In this document: positions 35,008 through 46,291 of the stretch, in pieces | Layout: each line of letters opens with the position of its first letter | How positions within the stretch are numbered: the first letter of the stretch is position 1 | DNA from: Bryopsis sp. KO-2023 | Lineage: Eukaryota; Chlorophyta; Ulvophyceae; Bryopsidales; Bryopsidaceae | Assembly: GCA_030272585.1 (NCBI GenBank) | Contig: BSYQ01000002.1 | Location: 124,001 to 188,000 of the forward strand | Length of the DNA: 64,000 nucleotides | Direction of reading: 5' to 3' | The notes under the pieces: generated by a model | What the model saw: the letters and a program-made list of their open reading frames with translations, nothing else | The model's database searches: none | Told to the model about the DNA's origin: nothing | Position numbers and translations under genes: made by a program

Positions 35008-38000
35008 TCAAACCCCTGTGTAAAAGCAATAATATCTCGACTGGCCCTCCCTCAAGCACATCAGCTTCGACAAGGCATCCTCCAAGAGCACCGGATAACC
35101 CTCAAGCTTCCTCCCCCTCGTCTTGAACAAGTTCGTGAGCCTCACCGGACGACCCTGCCTGAATCGAGCATCCACGTAGACGAGCTGGTACAGGTCCACC
35201 ATCGCAACGACCCGAGGGGGACACCGTCCGAACCCAGCATCCCGGAGAACGTAGAAGGCACGGACGTGTCCCCCATACATCGTCTTCCTGCCCTCGTCGT
35301 CCTCGTACTCGACGTAAAGACACGTCGAGTCGTCACCTGCAAAACATAACATTTTAAAACAATAGCTCATAGCTGGTAATACACCACCACTCTTGGGGAG
35401 ATTCCCTTTACCAAAATTTGAGTGTGCAACACAGTTTTAAGGTTAATACCTCGCTCCGTGGAGGACCACCCAGTCGCAAAAAACTCCTCGCGTCCGTGGA
35501 TAGTGTCTCGAGTGACCCGGAAAGTCCGCTCGATGGCGTATGGCAGCAGGTCGCGTACTGTCCACCCCGGAAGAGAGAAGCCCCACCTACAAACACATCG
35601 ATAGTAGCTTAGTGCACCGTCCCATTTGGAATCAATCAATTATAACTCAACAAGCTTCTGCGGAATCACGTACGTCCTAATCGCCTCCCGAATGGCGTCC
35701 ACGAAAGTCCGAATGTCCGATGCCGACACCGGTCGAGGGAGGAAGGAAAACGTGTACTCCAGGGTGGTGATGGTCTCCAACGGCTTCCTCGGGGGGGGAG
35801 TAATGATAGCGTCCACCACACTCTGCTCGTCTTGCGAAAGCATGTTTGCGTTTGCCCTCAACGCCCTTTAAAACCACAAATTGAATAGTCAACACTTTGA
35901 AAACATAAAGAAAGGAATAGTACAAAGATGTTTATCTGCTTTTCTTGGGTTCTCTTAGTTTGAGCATACGAAAGTGTTGGAAACTTGGTTGTAGTTCTCA
36001 CATGTCGGAGAGAACATCGTTTGCAATCGTTTCTCCCGCATATCTCTTGACACGTCCCGCGGAAACACGCTTGATGTGTCCAACCGCACGCTCGACCCAC
36101 GACTCCCCCGAACGTGAAATCGCCCCACGTACGCTCTCTTGCCGATAACCCACACAAATGATTTTGTGCAGGTTAAAGGTACACATCCCCGCCCCAAAAA
36201 GGGTTTGGACGTTCCTGTAAACGTGAAAATTAAGACGTGAATATTGTTCACTGAATAATCGTCGCCTTTATATTGTCGCAATCGAAAGAACAAGGAAAAC
36301 CTCATGACAGTAAACGAAATCGCCAAAGTTTCTACCGCACAACGTCGCTCACCGAGCATACTGGAACATCGTGTCCCGAATCACACGGCCTCTCTCGATG
36401 CAGTCATCCATGGTAGCTCCAGCCATGCCTCGGTGGGAGGTATAGTGGGTGGCGGCAGTGCAGAGCTGGTCCCACGCCACGAACTCGTCTCTATGGAGGC
36501 AGGAATGGAACACGAAAGCCCCATAACTCCTACACGTAAAGCATTCATGAAAGTGAGAACTTTGGTATTCCTGTTTCGTTTCAGACACATTTTGCTTTCT
36601 TATTGAAGAATTAACTCACCGAACCAGCAACGCGTAATCGTACATCGTGTGCTGTTTCCTCTCAGCACAGATGTCGATCACGAGACCCCCAAAGTCTGTT
36701 GGGAGTCGGACGCCGGCAAGTGCCCTCCGGTACTGGGCGAGGTCCGCACGCCGCGAAGCTCCAAGGAGACGGCTCCGGATCTTGGCAATCACACATATGT
36801 TACTACCGATCAACACACTGTATAACCCATTGGGATCGGATTGGGTGGTTTAGTCACACATGTGGATCACGCAAGTCAAAGCGCCACTTGGCGGAGGGAT
36901 GTTAGTCGAGTTTGAGTTTGTGTATTTAGGAGGTGAGTGGGGAACAACTTTACTCTATAAAAACTGTGGTTTCAACAACACAATTCTTTTTGCATTCACA
37001 ATATATATCAAACACAAGCAAGAGAAACACACATACCTCGTATAAAAAGTCTTTGACGAGGCCAAAGAGCATCAAATGAGAGGCCCCCACGACCTTCAGT
37101 ACTTCCGGTGCGAAGTACGGAAGGTCGTGGAGAACCGATCGTCCGCGGATATGCGCAGCGACGGGATCCAAGGCAGACGTGTCCGCGAGCGCTGCGAAGT
37201 GCAGATACTCCTCACGTGTCCTGTGCGTGTCACGATCGATGGGCGTCCAGTTGGGGTCCTATAAAAACCCCAAATAGGATCAAATTACCGAGAAATTCCT
37301 GACTTTAAAAACCCATAAAATCACTTTATGCAAAGAAGAGAGAATAACGAAGAAGTCGCAAAAACAATAAAAAAAACAAGAACAACAAGGTCACACCTGC
37401 CCCGGCCGGAGTGTCAGAAGCTCGCTCATGTCCTCCTCGGAACGCCTGGTTGGCGCAAGATACCCCATGTACCTACATAAGTGACGAACACGTCAATTTC
37501 CACGTAACTGTGTATCAGGTTCACCAAGGCAACTGGATCAATATCACGTAGCTTCACACCTGTGACTAGTGACCCCGGAGCGAGTGGTGACGACGCTCGT
37601 AGTCCCATGACAGTCGGGACAGGCGTTGCGTCCAGTGTGACCGCGTGCTAACTCGACTTTCGCAAGCCAAGGAGTGTCACCGGTCACACTGGACAGCAAC
37701 GCCCAGTGCTCCACACTGTCAGAACGCGTCAAGGGTCCAACGGATCCGGCGGCGGGGGGCGACCATCCCCTCAACCTCACCCCCGGTCCACCAGGTATGA
37801 GCTTCAGGAAGTCCTGCACAATCAACCGCAGGACTCCCTGTAAGCTCTCGGGCTCCTTCGGACCGGGGATGAGGGCAATGGGGTAGTGGTTCTCCACCTG
37901 CATCCGGACGGAGTCATGGAGGTCGTCTGAAAAAATTCGAACACACGTTGAAACTTTCAGTACACCAGTGTTTTTTTACATCAAATACTTGAATAGGAAC

Positions 38001-40051
38001 GAGAAACAACCAATATATATATATGTATATATCGGCTCACCGCATCTGATAAAGAAGGCGCCGATCGAGTAATTGCGACGCCTCCCTGTCCCCAAGCCGA
38101 AATAGTCACCACCGACCTCATAGAGGCCGGTGGTGATATCCTGAAGATCCACCCCGTCGGGAAGCAAATCTCCCAATATCTGCATGACAGGGGTGGACTT
38201 CACCGAGAAGGATCTCATCGCGGCGTGAATCCTCGCCTCGCAAAATGCATAGCTACCATGCATGATGCGAAGGACGGACTTCACGCCGAAGTAGAAGATC
38301 CTTCTCACCGGCGTGAGGACAGTCCCGGAGAGATGGAACAAAGGAAGGCCACACTCGCAGACGCTCTGGGGAGTGGCGGTGGTCCTGAAGAGTAACATCG
38401 ATTAAGAACAACAAAGAATTCAATATGGCAACTCTTTCCATACTAGGGATCCGACACCGGAGACCGACTGTTCCGATCCCCGATCAGATCACGGAAGACC
38501 GTTGCAACGGCACACAATTCTCCCTGAAATTGTGAGAACCTATTAAGATTCGAACCTACAACCTTTAAGACTATAACCATACACTCTAATACTCTGAGCC
38601 ACCGCACCACGATGGTTTAGTGTGGCTTAAAACAGGTTAGAACGGGTTCCACACATCTCATGTACGAAGATTAAACCAAACCCAAGGGAACGGAGTAGGA
38701 TTCGAACACCGTCCCACACGATATCAAGAGATACTACACTAAGCACTAAGCCAACCGGAACACGTTAGAATCTTGGGTGTTGCAATCATATACCTTAATC
38801 TTTTAGGAATTCCGTAAAATTAAAATTAAACAGTGTTAGAAAATAACTTAACATCAGTGAAGTATCGTGGCTTAGGGTGCTCCATTGATAAGGTGAATAA
38901 CCTCAGGCGGTGTGGTCGAGGGTTCGATTCCCCCAGAGCACAATTGGTGTGTGTTGAGTGTTTGTGACTTATCCCCTAAATAGGCGTTATAACGCTAAAG
39001 GGGATTAGGGAGCGTTTAGATTGAAAGATATCGTGTTCGCTTGGTCCGCGCTGTTAGAACGCATGATTGCAGCTTAGTTGGTGGTGGGTTCGAGTCCCCC
39101 TACGTTCTGAACTTTGTGGGTTCCCTTTTTTATCCTTTTATTCTTTTTTATTCTCCTGCTACAGCCTGACCCGGCACAACAGCCAATATGCCCCGCACAG
39201 GGATTGTATAGCCCCGCACAGAAGCCCCCTGACCCGCAAACATATTCGATAACCTGAACAGCTTCACCCGGCACAGCGACATCACGACCCCGCACAGAAC
39301 CCCGTTCACCCCGCACAGACATTTTTCTCACCTGATCTCCTTGTAGGCTCGGCAACCCTTCTGACACATCAGGTACGTCCGTCTCTTCAGGTGGCGCACC
39401 TTCATCATCCCCTTGAACGCTGCGAATGTCGTCGGCAAGGAGTTGGGCTTCAGGAGTACCGCGGCCATCAACCTCAGGAGGGTCTCGAATGTCTCCCGTG
39501 TCATTCCCGAGTGGACTTTGAGATGCCACAGGACTATCATCACCTGAAACAGAAGGTTAGAAGGGTTAGAAGAGCAATAACAAAGGAATAAGGTAAAATG
39601 ACTTCTGTGCGGGGTTTCTGGGTTCCTGTGGAGGGGTCTTAGGTTCTCTACGCGGGGTTGTCCAAAACCCCGCACACACAACGTCAAGACCCGCACAGAC
39701 AACGTCAAGACCCGCACAGACAACGTCAAGACCCGCACAGACAACGTCAAGACCCGCACAGACACACACAACCCCCGCACACACAACGCCAACACCCGCA
39801 CGGACACACACGACCCCCGCACACACAACGCCAACACCCGCACGGACACACACGACCCCCGCACACACAACGCCAACACCCGCACGGACACACACGACCC
39901 CCGCCCACAATCAAATACACCCCGCACAGAGAACACAATGCGCCGCACACGTACCTGGAGAAGGGACATGCTGCATGTGGCGTACAGGGGCTGCCTGAGG
40001 GTGGCGTTTCCCTGTACGTCAAACTCCTCCTCCTCGTCTTCCTCCTCCTCG

Positions 40052-40104
<53 letters not shown>

Positions 40105-40612
40105 CTCTTCATCCATCTCCTCTTCCTCCTCCTCCTCTCCATCCCCCTCCTCACCATGTTCATCAGCAAAATCATCAGGAATGTCATCAGCAAAGCCGTC
40201 TTCGAAAAGAGCCGCATCCCCATCCTGTGCGTGCACCATGGATGGTCCTGCGGGGTCTACCGCATTCTGTACGGGAACCACGGATGTGTCTGTGGGGTCC
40301 ACCGGGTTCTGTGCGGGGTCCACCTGGTTCTGTGCCGGGTCTGCGCCGCCGTCAACATCTGTCGGGGCACCGCGCGCGCACGTCAGAGGTGAAGAGGAAG
40401 CGAAAAAAAGGATTTTTCTCCAGTTAAAACTTACCTCCAGCGATATCGGCCAGCTCTCTTTCAAGCCGGTTCTTGTTCGGGCAGGTTCCACCGTCGCGCT
40501 TATGTCTCTTCCACGCCGAGCTGCTGCCGATTCGCTGTCCACATGCTGGGCAGCAGGGGTCTTCACTTTCCAGGTATCTCTTCAAGGCGGTGTAGCCCAC
40601 GTGCCTGGGCAT
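35008..40612 (-). CDS. CACTA/EnSpm transposase (tnp2-like), 13 exons
   Basis: Exons (minus): 40612-40435, 40358-39955, 39543-39332, 38384-38041, 37926-37560, 37472-37397, 37258-37037, 36780-36620, 36529-36353, 36214-36002, 35865-35674, 35586-35450, 35336-35008. All joints keep one frame: 1003 residues. It excises and inserts the element. Exon 1 has a zinc finger (CPAC, then H and C near residues 37 and 44). Exon 2 carries DPAQN repeats and a Glu run. Exons 3-4 give the tnp2 signature LPTTFAAFK, CQKGCRAYKE, CECGLPLF. Exon 5 has NHYPIALIPGPKEP, GDTPW and CPDCHGTT, as in Transposase_21. Exon 7 has ASHLMLFGLVKDFLYE. Exon 10 has FNLHKIICVGYRQ and ESWVERAVGHIKR, like the DUF4218-type region. The Asp of GGDYFG and of GDTPW are my candidate catalytic residues. 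Confidence 0.85.
38439..38520. mobile_element. hAT left-terminus fragment joined to a MITE fragment
   Basis: 38439-38500 begins CATACTAGGGATCCGA, like the left end of the 6-kb hAT element, with GATC-type repeats. It then runs directly into GTTGCAACGGCACACAATTC, which matches the end of the 234-bp MITE. No right terminus is present. It sits in intron 3 of the CACTA transposase gene. Confidence 0.6.
38536..38612 (-). tRNA. tRNA-like sequence (probable pseudogene)
   Basis: On the minus strand there is a D-arm-like GGCTCAGAGTATTAGAGTG, a possible anticodon loop around TTATAGT (UAU if read as a tRNA), and a T-arm-like GTAGGTTCGAATCTTAAT carrying a B-box. The acceptor ends do not pair, so it is unlikely to be a working tRNA. 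Confidence 0.4.
38690..38764 (-). tRNA. tRNA-like sequence (probable pseudogene)
   Basis: On the minus strand, TTGGCTTAGTGCTTAGTG is A-box/D-arm-like and GTGTTCGAATCCTAC is T-arm/B-box-like. The acceptor stem is not evident. It lies 80 bp from the previous one, in the same orientation. Confidence 0.4.
38863..38942 (+). tRNA. tRNA-like sequence, D-armless fold possible
   Basis: GTGCTC at 38877 can pair with GAGCAC at 38936-38941. Between them are a mini-stem AGGT/ACCT and a T-arm GAGGG-TTCGATT-CCCCC with a perfect B-box. If the acceptor pairing is real there is no D arm. The upstream TGGCTTAGGG resembles an A-box. Confidence 0.45.
39031..39110 (+). tRNA. tRNA-like sequence, D-armless fold possible
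   Basis: AGAACG near 39056 can pair with CGTTCT near 39102. A T-arm GGTGGGTTCGAGTCCCCCTA with a perfect B-box precedes the 3' strand. It is too short for a standard cloverleaf. Confidence 0.4.
39660..39905. repeat. tandem CCGCACAGACAACGTCAAGA and related units in intron 2
   Basis: Four copies of a 21-bp unit (ACCCGCACAGACAACGTCAA plus G) are followed by about three copies of a 41-bp unit (CCCGCACACACAACGCCAAC, then ACCCGCACGGACACACACGA). These are locally amplified versions of the CACTA subterminal repeat inside the transposase gene. Confidence 0.8.
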
Positions 40613-40817
40613 CTTTAACGCTGACGGCAAGGAAACAACAGGTGAGACGTAATGGGACAGAAACTAAAGCAGCCCACATTACGTAAGTCAGACTTATTAG
40701 TTTATAAATAATGTAACCCACCCCTGGCGCTTCGAAGCGAATTCGTGCGGGGTAATCGAGCTCGAGAACCCTGGTTAACTCGGTGTGTGCGGCCTACCTT
40801 TCTATCGTTCAGCAAAT
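40613..40817. promoter_or_regulatory. divergent promoter between the two CACTA genes
   Basis: A 205-bp gap lies between the start codons of the transposase (minus) and the accessory gene (plus). It contains TTTATAAATAATG near 40701, the palindrome TTCGAAGCGAATTCG near 40735, and one TGCGGGG copy. Shared, bidirectional control is likely, possibly with self-regulation through the repeat. Confidence 0.5.
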
Positions 40818-43635
40818 ATGATCGTTTTCTTCCTTGTGCTTGCCCTGAACGAGATCGGAGCACTTGAGGAAGTGCTTCAAAAAATGACTGGCGACAACGT
40901 GGGGAGGGAGCGCGAGATCCTCGAGGAGTACGGCGAAGTGACGCCTTTCACGGCGTCGGCTCTTCTGGCGGTGAGGGAAAAAACTTGTTCCACAAAAACG
41001 ACTGTTATTCGCAAAGGCGGCTCGGTTGAACAACATGTGATCTGTGGGGTAAAACGTTTTACGCTGTGCGGGGTACAGGGTTTTTTGTGCGGGGTCCACA
41101 TATTCGTGTGGGCTGGTTGTGCGGGGGTACAGGAAATTCTGTTTCGATTTGTGCGGGGTACAGGGTTTTTTGTGCGGGGTCCACATATTCGTGTGGGCTG
41201 CTTGTGCGGGGGTACAGGAAATTCTGTTTCGATTTGTGCGAGGCCACAGGGACCGTGTGCGGGGCTGTCGTCAATTTTTGTGATATTTTTATTTTTCAGG
41301 CTCACATGGGCAGAAGAATCCACTTGTGGGCGACAGCGTCGTTGAAGAAGCCCATCTTCACCATCATCGACAATGCGCTCCTCTCCACCCTCCAACATAT
41401 GGAGAGCCACCTGCACGTCGTGGACTCCATCGGGTTCGCGTTGATGGAGCCCATCGATATGGTGAGTGTGTGCGGGGTGGGAAAAACCGTCTGCGGTGTT
41501 CATGTTTATCTGTGCGGGGTCTCCTTTGTATGTTGTTTGTTTAGCTGTGCGGGTCTCTAAAACAGCCGTGCGGGGTTCTGACGAATGTGTGCGGTGTTCA
41601 GGCAGTTGTCGAGGCGGCGAGGGAGATGCTCGTCGCTGCCGCGTCTCCCACGCCTGCTCGTTTGCCCCCGACGAAGAATACCCTGGCAGAGGGAATCACG
41701 GGAGAGCTCGACGGGAGGCTGATCGTGATCAAGGTGAAGGGCGGGAGACGCAGGCGCAGCTACCCAAACGAAAAAGAGTTTGGGTGGCTAAATAAGGTAA
41801 GCAAAGTCCTGTGCGGGGTTCTATTCGTTTTGTGCGGTGCATTTATTTTTGTTTGCTTAACATCGTCTGTGCGGGGCTCCATGCCCTTCGTGCGGGGTTT
41901 TCAATTTTAATACTAACTTTTTTCCTCATGTGTGTTTGACTGACAGCTTATCAGCCAGTACTGGGCACAGGAGATCGTTCCGACGCTCCGCAACCAGCTG
42001 AGGATGCTCGCGTCGAGACAAAATATGCCCGACGGGATTACGGTAAGTAAATCCATAAGTATCCATTTTGTGCGGGGTGGGGGGGGACCTGTGCGGGGTT
42101 TTGTTTCTGTGTGTGCGGGGCTGTGGGGCAGCTTTTTCAGTGCTTTATGTTTATGCTTGTGTGCGGGGTCTGTGGGTTCTTTCCCTTGTGTGCGGGGCTA
42201 ACGGTTGTGTGTGCGTGGTGTGCAGGTTGGAGGAAACGTGGTGTCGTCAACCACCCGCCCGCGCCTTCTAGACATGATGGCGGTGGCGATCTTCAGAATC
42301 CTCTTCCACGCCCAGAATCAAGCGGGCGTGGTTGGGGGCCGCATGGGGTTCCATATCGGATACCGCACGCTCTGCCAGCGACTGGTCGATCGGTAAGTTT
42401 GCGTTTCTTTCTCTGTGCGGGGTGTATTTCATTGTGGGCGGGGCTGTTCATTCACTCTGTGTGCGGGGGTTGTGTGTGTCTGTGCGGGTCTTAACATTGT
42501 GTGTGCGGGGTTGCAGGATTCAGGATAACAGGCGAAACATCAAAGAGCACAGAAGGCGAATCGACGCCATCGAGACAGCGAACGCCAACCAAGAAGAGAA
42601 GATCACAGACACCGTCCACCTGCGCTCCGCCCTCGTCCCCAATGACGAGTGGTACACCACCGAGGTAGCGTGGGTGGACGAGGTGAAGGCGATGAAGCGG
42701 AGGTTCGAGGAGACGGGGACGCTGATCCAAGATTCGACGGTGAGTGCTGAACTTGTTGTGCGTGTCTGAAATATCGGTGTGCGGGGCTACACTGTTTCTG
42801 TGCGTGGCCGAATTCCTCTGTGCGGGCTTCGATTGTGCCTGTGCGTGTGTTGCTGTTTAAGTGTTGCTGTTTGAGTTTCTGTGCGGGGTGGTAGGGATTC
42901 TGTGCGGCGTTTATGGTACTTCGTGCGCTAACTGATTTCTCGTGTGCGCGCAGGTTCGTCAGCCACCACCCGAGGAGGAGACCCCGGAGGAGATCGCCCG
43001 TGGGAAGCAGCCAAGGGAGCATACCATTCCCCGTGTACTGCAGCCGCCTCCACTGGACGCAGGTGAGGGATTGTTCGATTGTCGATACATGCTTTTTACT
43101 GTTTCGTGCGGGGTCAAAGGACTTCTGTGCGTGGTTTAAAAAAGTCACATTTTTTAACCTGTTTGTTGATGTTCTGGTGTGCGGGGGTTATCTGTGTGTG
43201 TGCGGGGCTAACATCAGTGTGTGCGATTTAGGAGAGGTATCCGGAAGTCATGACACTGGTGGTCCCTCCGGTGCCTCCGGTGCCTCTGGTGGCCCTTTCT
43301 CCGATAGCGCCGATGCAGCGCTTCACGGTCTTCCAGCACCAGTTGTCGAGGATGCGGCAACAGGATCCGGCGCTGGTGACGATCACGACAGCCCCGCACA
43401 GGATCCTATTGACCCCGCACAGGACATCGTTGACGATTTGGACCTCGGACTCGACTACGAGTCAAGTGCGGGGGAGGATGAACCGCCCAAAAAAAAGAGG
43501 GACAGGGCTCAGTTGTACGACACTGGGAAGAAGTCCATCAGGCAAAGGGCTCTGGAAAAGGCCGAGAGAGCGCGGAGGTCCAAGAAGGCGAAGGAGGATT
43601 CGCCAAAAAAACGTAGGTCGTCGCGCAAGAAGTGA
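40818..43635 (+). CDS. CACTA accessory protein, 8 exons, TnpA-like position
   Basis: Exons 40818-40970, 41300-41461, 41602-41796, 41947-42042, 42226-42392, 42517-42739, 42954-43062 and 43232-43635 join in one frame to 502 residues; all introns are GT-AG and most donors are GTRAGT/GTGAGG. I recognise no domain. Exons 1-5 look globular and helical (TIIDNALLSTLQHMESHL; RGxRRR-type basic patch in exon 3). Exon 6 is a coiled coil (NIKEHRRRIDAIETANANQE). Exon 8 is acidic, contains SPAQDPIDPAQD made from the CCCCGCACAG repeat, and ends with two basic nuclear-localisation-like clusters (PKKKRDR, PKKRRSSRKK). By analogy with En/Spm TnpA it may bind the subterminal repeats; that is inference. The first exon could be preceded by an untranslated exon. 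Confidence 0.75.
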
Positions 43636-43639
43636 ACGG

Positions 43640-44474
43640 CGGTGCGGGGTTTACGCGCCTAGGGACGGGGTGCGTGAGCGTGTGTGCGGGGCTGTCGTTT
43701 TGTGGCCGAGGAGGAACGTTCGCCGTCCCCAAAGCGTCGCTCGTTCCGGAAAAAGTTGGTCTGTGCGGGGTGTGTGAGTTCGTGTGCGTGGCTTTTCAGG
43801 TTTCTGTGCGGTGATGGTTGTTTTCCCTTTTTTTTTCCCCTTATAGTTTTTTCTGATGATATTGTGGGTTATTAAACCTTGCGGGTTTCGATGAACGGAT
43901 GAGTTGCTTGGGACTCGGAGACTGTGGGCACAACTGTGTGTGTCTTTTTTTGAATGAATTTCCCCCAAAACCCCGAAAACTCCTCGAAAGAGCGAGTGAA
44001 ACAATAAGAAGATCTTCCTTCTTTTTCTTCGCGGAGTTTGTGCGGGGCATGTGGCTGTGTGCGCGGGGTACATTGTGTGGATGGTGTTTGGGCTATTAAA
44101 CCTTGTGGGTTTGGATGAACAGATGGGTTGCTTGGGATTCGGGGACTGTGCGCACTTGTGTGTGTGTTTTTGTTTTAAGAAAATTGCCTCGTTTCATGGT
44201 CACACCGCACAGGGATCTGTGCGGCGTTGATCTACTGTGCGGTATTTATAGCCCCGCATAGGCGTCTGTGCGGGGTCGCGAATTCCAGTCGCTGACGACT
44301 TTTTCGCGACCCCAGTTGTAAGGGGATTGGAACGCCTGGGAGTCGAACCCAGGTACATCCGACCGTTCCTAATACGTTTCTGTTCTGTTTCGGGTCTTAA
44401 TTCGTCAGTTCGACGTTCTTCGATATTTGGCGGAGATTCGACCAACCCCGCACAGAGCGGGTTTTCCCATAGTG
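43640..44474. repeat. right subterminal region of the CACTA element
   Basis: TGTGCGGGG units lie after the accessory gene, together with a doubled unit containing TTATTAAACCTTG, GGATGAAC and GGTTGCTTGGGA (about 43865-43930 and 44093-44160). It ends with TGTGCGGGG next to the terminus. Confidence 0.8.
44329..44369 (-). other. tRNA T-arm/acceptor-like hairpin in the CACTA right end
   Basis: On the minus strand GGAACG pairs with CGTTCC, enclosing ten bases and a T-arm hairpin CCTGGG-TTCGACT-CCCAGG. The hairpin contains a perfect pol III B-box, GGTTCGACTCC. It lies 105 bp from the terminus. The homologous position in the second CACTA element keeps the fold with a changed base pair. Confidence 0.7.
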
Positions 44475-44477
44475 ATG

Positions 44478-46291
44478 ATTACACAGAAAACATTGTCCCT
44501 TTATACTCCACAGGATCGTACTGTCAAACTCCTGCAACTGAACAACCAACTCTAACCATGCTGATCAGTACAATCCAACCGACTCTAACTGCATACCCGA
44601 CTGGCTCAAACCCATCGTACACACATACAGGTCTCGGCAGTACACACATCCCATCATGGCTGCTATATGATTGTCCCATAGAAACTGACAAAGCCTACCA
44701 GAAACATCCAAACATAGATCAAGGAAAAGCCCATCCTATGAATCCAATTCTGCCATCTATTCTGACAAGGAGACAAGCCGACAAGTGATTGGCGCGAGGT
44801 CGCTTTTTTTGGGATTCGGGTTACTCCTTTTGGGTCGCCAAATCGTTGGCGAAAGATCGTCTGCTCTGATTCGCTGAGGTCGCTCTATCAACGCACGCAG
44901 TACTGACTGGTAGTCATTTTTTTTTTAATTATTTTGGAACGGTGGGATTTTTTTTGTCCAGGGTGCTTTCTTTGGGTTTAGGGCTCTTTTGTTGTTCTTA
45001 CCTTGTGTTACTCCGGCATTAAGGGGGGTGATGGCCTGTTTTTGCTTCAATGTAATTAACTGACTGGTAGTCTAAGGAGCCATGTGGGAGTCCATTCGCA
45101 CTCAGAAACCTCGACTTGCACCAAGGGGGTGTTGCTAGGCTCTCTTCAGGCGATCGCAACAGAATCAAGGCATCAACGAGGAAAACTGAGCGCTGGAAGG
45201 CACCACCAGAATAAACGAAAAACAGATGGAGTGTTGGTGATGATCAAGGTTGTGTCGAGATGGACCAGCTCAGAGAGGCAAGAGGGGTCATCTCCACACA
45301 ACAATCAAAGAGAAGCACTCATAAAAAAGATCTTTGTAAGCATAGACTTTGATTTCGATCGAAAAATGAACTAGGTGCCGGCACAGTTGATGGTGCCAGA
45401 GAAGGTTGGTTCGTTCAATTCAGAAAGGGGGAGACGAGGCTCCCCAGAGACAAAAACAGAGGTAAGCCTACGAACTCCTTTCGACAACACACCACCTTTG
45501 AACTGGAGCGATTATGCAACGTCGCAGTTCTACTGGCCATGATCAAGTTCTCCCCCCCTGATGGGAGCCCGCATTCAGAAACGCTGAACAGCCACCAAAC
45601 ACCTTTCCCAAAGAAGTTATGGGGGATATTAAGAACCCAAGAAGCGCAGGTCTAAGCCACCCCTAGAATAGCAAGGTGTTTCGAGAAGGATAGTAACGAC
45701 TGAGAAGAGCTTATCTGGGGGAGGGGTAGGTGCCGTGTAAACGACTTCAAGTCGCAAGTCGCTCTTGCACTCTGCGGTGCGACCCCTTTATGAAGGTCCA
45801 GAGATGAGACTGCTTTTTCGTGGTCATCGACGATAGGCATGTCCTGCACTAATTTTGGTTGGTTTATGCCAGTGGGAGGCCTGGATCAAAAAAGATATCT
45901 CTTGTTAAGAGACCTCCTGCTTGTCTGGTTCAAGAAACAAAGATAATAAAGGCTTAAAAACTCCAGTGGCTGGACTGAGTCCAGCCGCCAGCCACCGATC
46001 ATATATTTATACAACCACTAAAAAACAGAGCACCGCTCCTCAGTACACCCAAAACTTGATATGACTTTATTAAAAAAACAGTGACCACATTGCCATGTAA
46101 ACCATGTGTCGATACGAAACGGCAAGAATAACAGGACTAACGAAAAAAGATGGTTCAAGTCGCCCCCTTGCTCGATCGTTGCCCAGATACTTAGACTAGC
46201 ACCGAGCGGCTCTTGGTGCATCCAATTGTACCCCCCCCCCGTGTCCTCAAAAGAAACAAAAAAAGGCCCAATGCAAAGAAGAACGATGGAT
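44478..46291. other. no gene recognised
   Basis: Short frames (for example 44327-44788 plus) run out of the transposon end and have no domain. A solitary GGTTGG end of the dispersed repeat lies near 45856. Confidence 0.3.

Larger units (their letters stand above)
31043..44474 (-). mobile_element. complete CACTA (EnSpm) transposon, 13,432 bp
   Basis: The left end starts CACTATAGGAAATCGCGCTC. The right end, on the minus strand, starts CACTATGGGAAAACCCGCTC. Both continue TGTGCGGGG. The flanks are exact 3-bp duplications ATG (31040-31042 and 44475-44477), the expected CACTA size. It encodes a 13-exon transposase (minus) and a divergent 8-exon accessory gene (plus). Hundreds of bases at both ends, and most introns, are studded with TGTGCGGGG/CCCCGCACA repeats. 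Both gene models splice without stops, so the copy may be autonomous. Its interior also contains tRNA-like sequences and a hAT terminus fragment. Confidence 0.9.

Noticed and set aside
38536..39110. Four functional tRNA genes
   Set aside because: Acceptor stems are missing or imply a lost D arm, and they sit in a transposon intron; treated as tRNA-like only.
40010..40150. Poly-serine or poly-leucine protein on the plus strand (CCT/CTC run)
   Set aside because: It is the complement of the Glu-rich exon 2 of the transposase, which splices properly on the minus strand.
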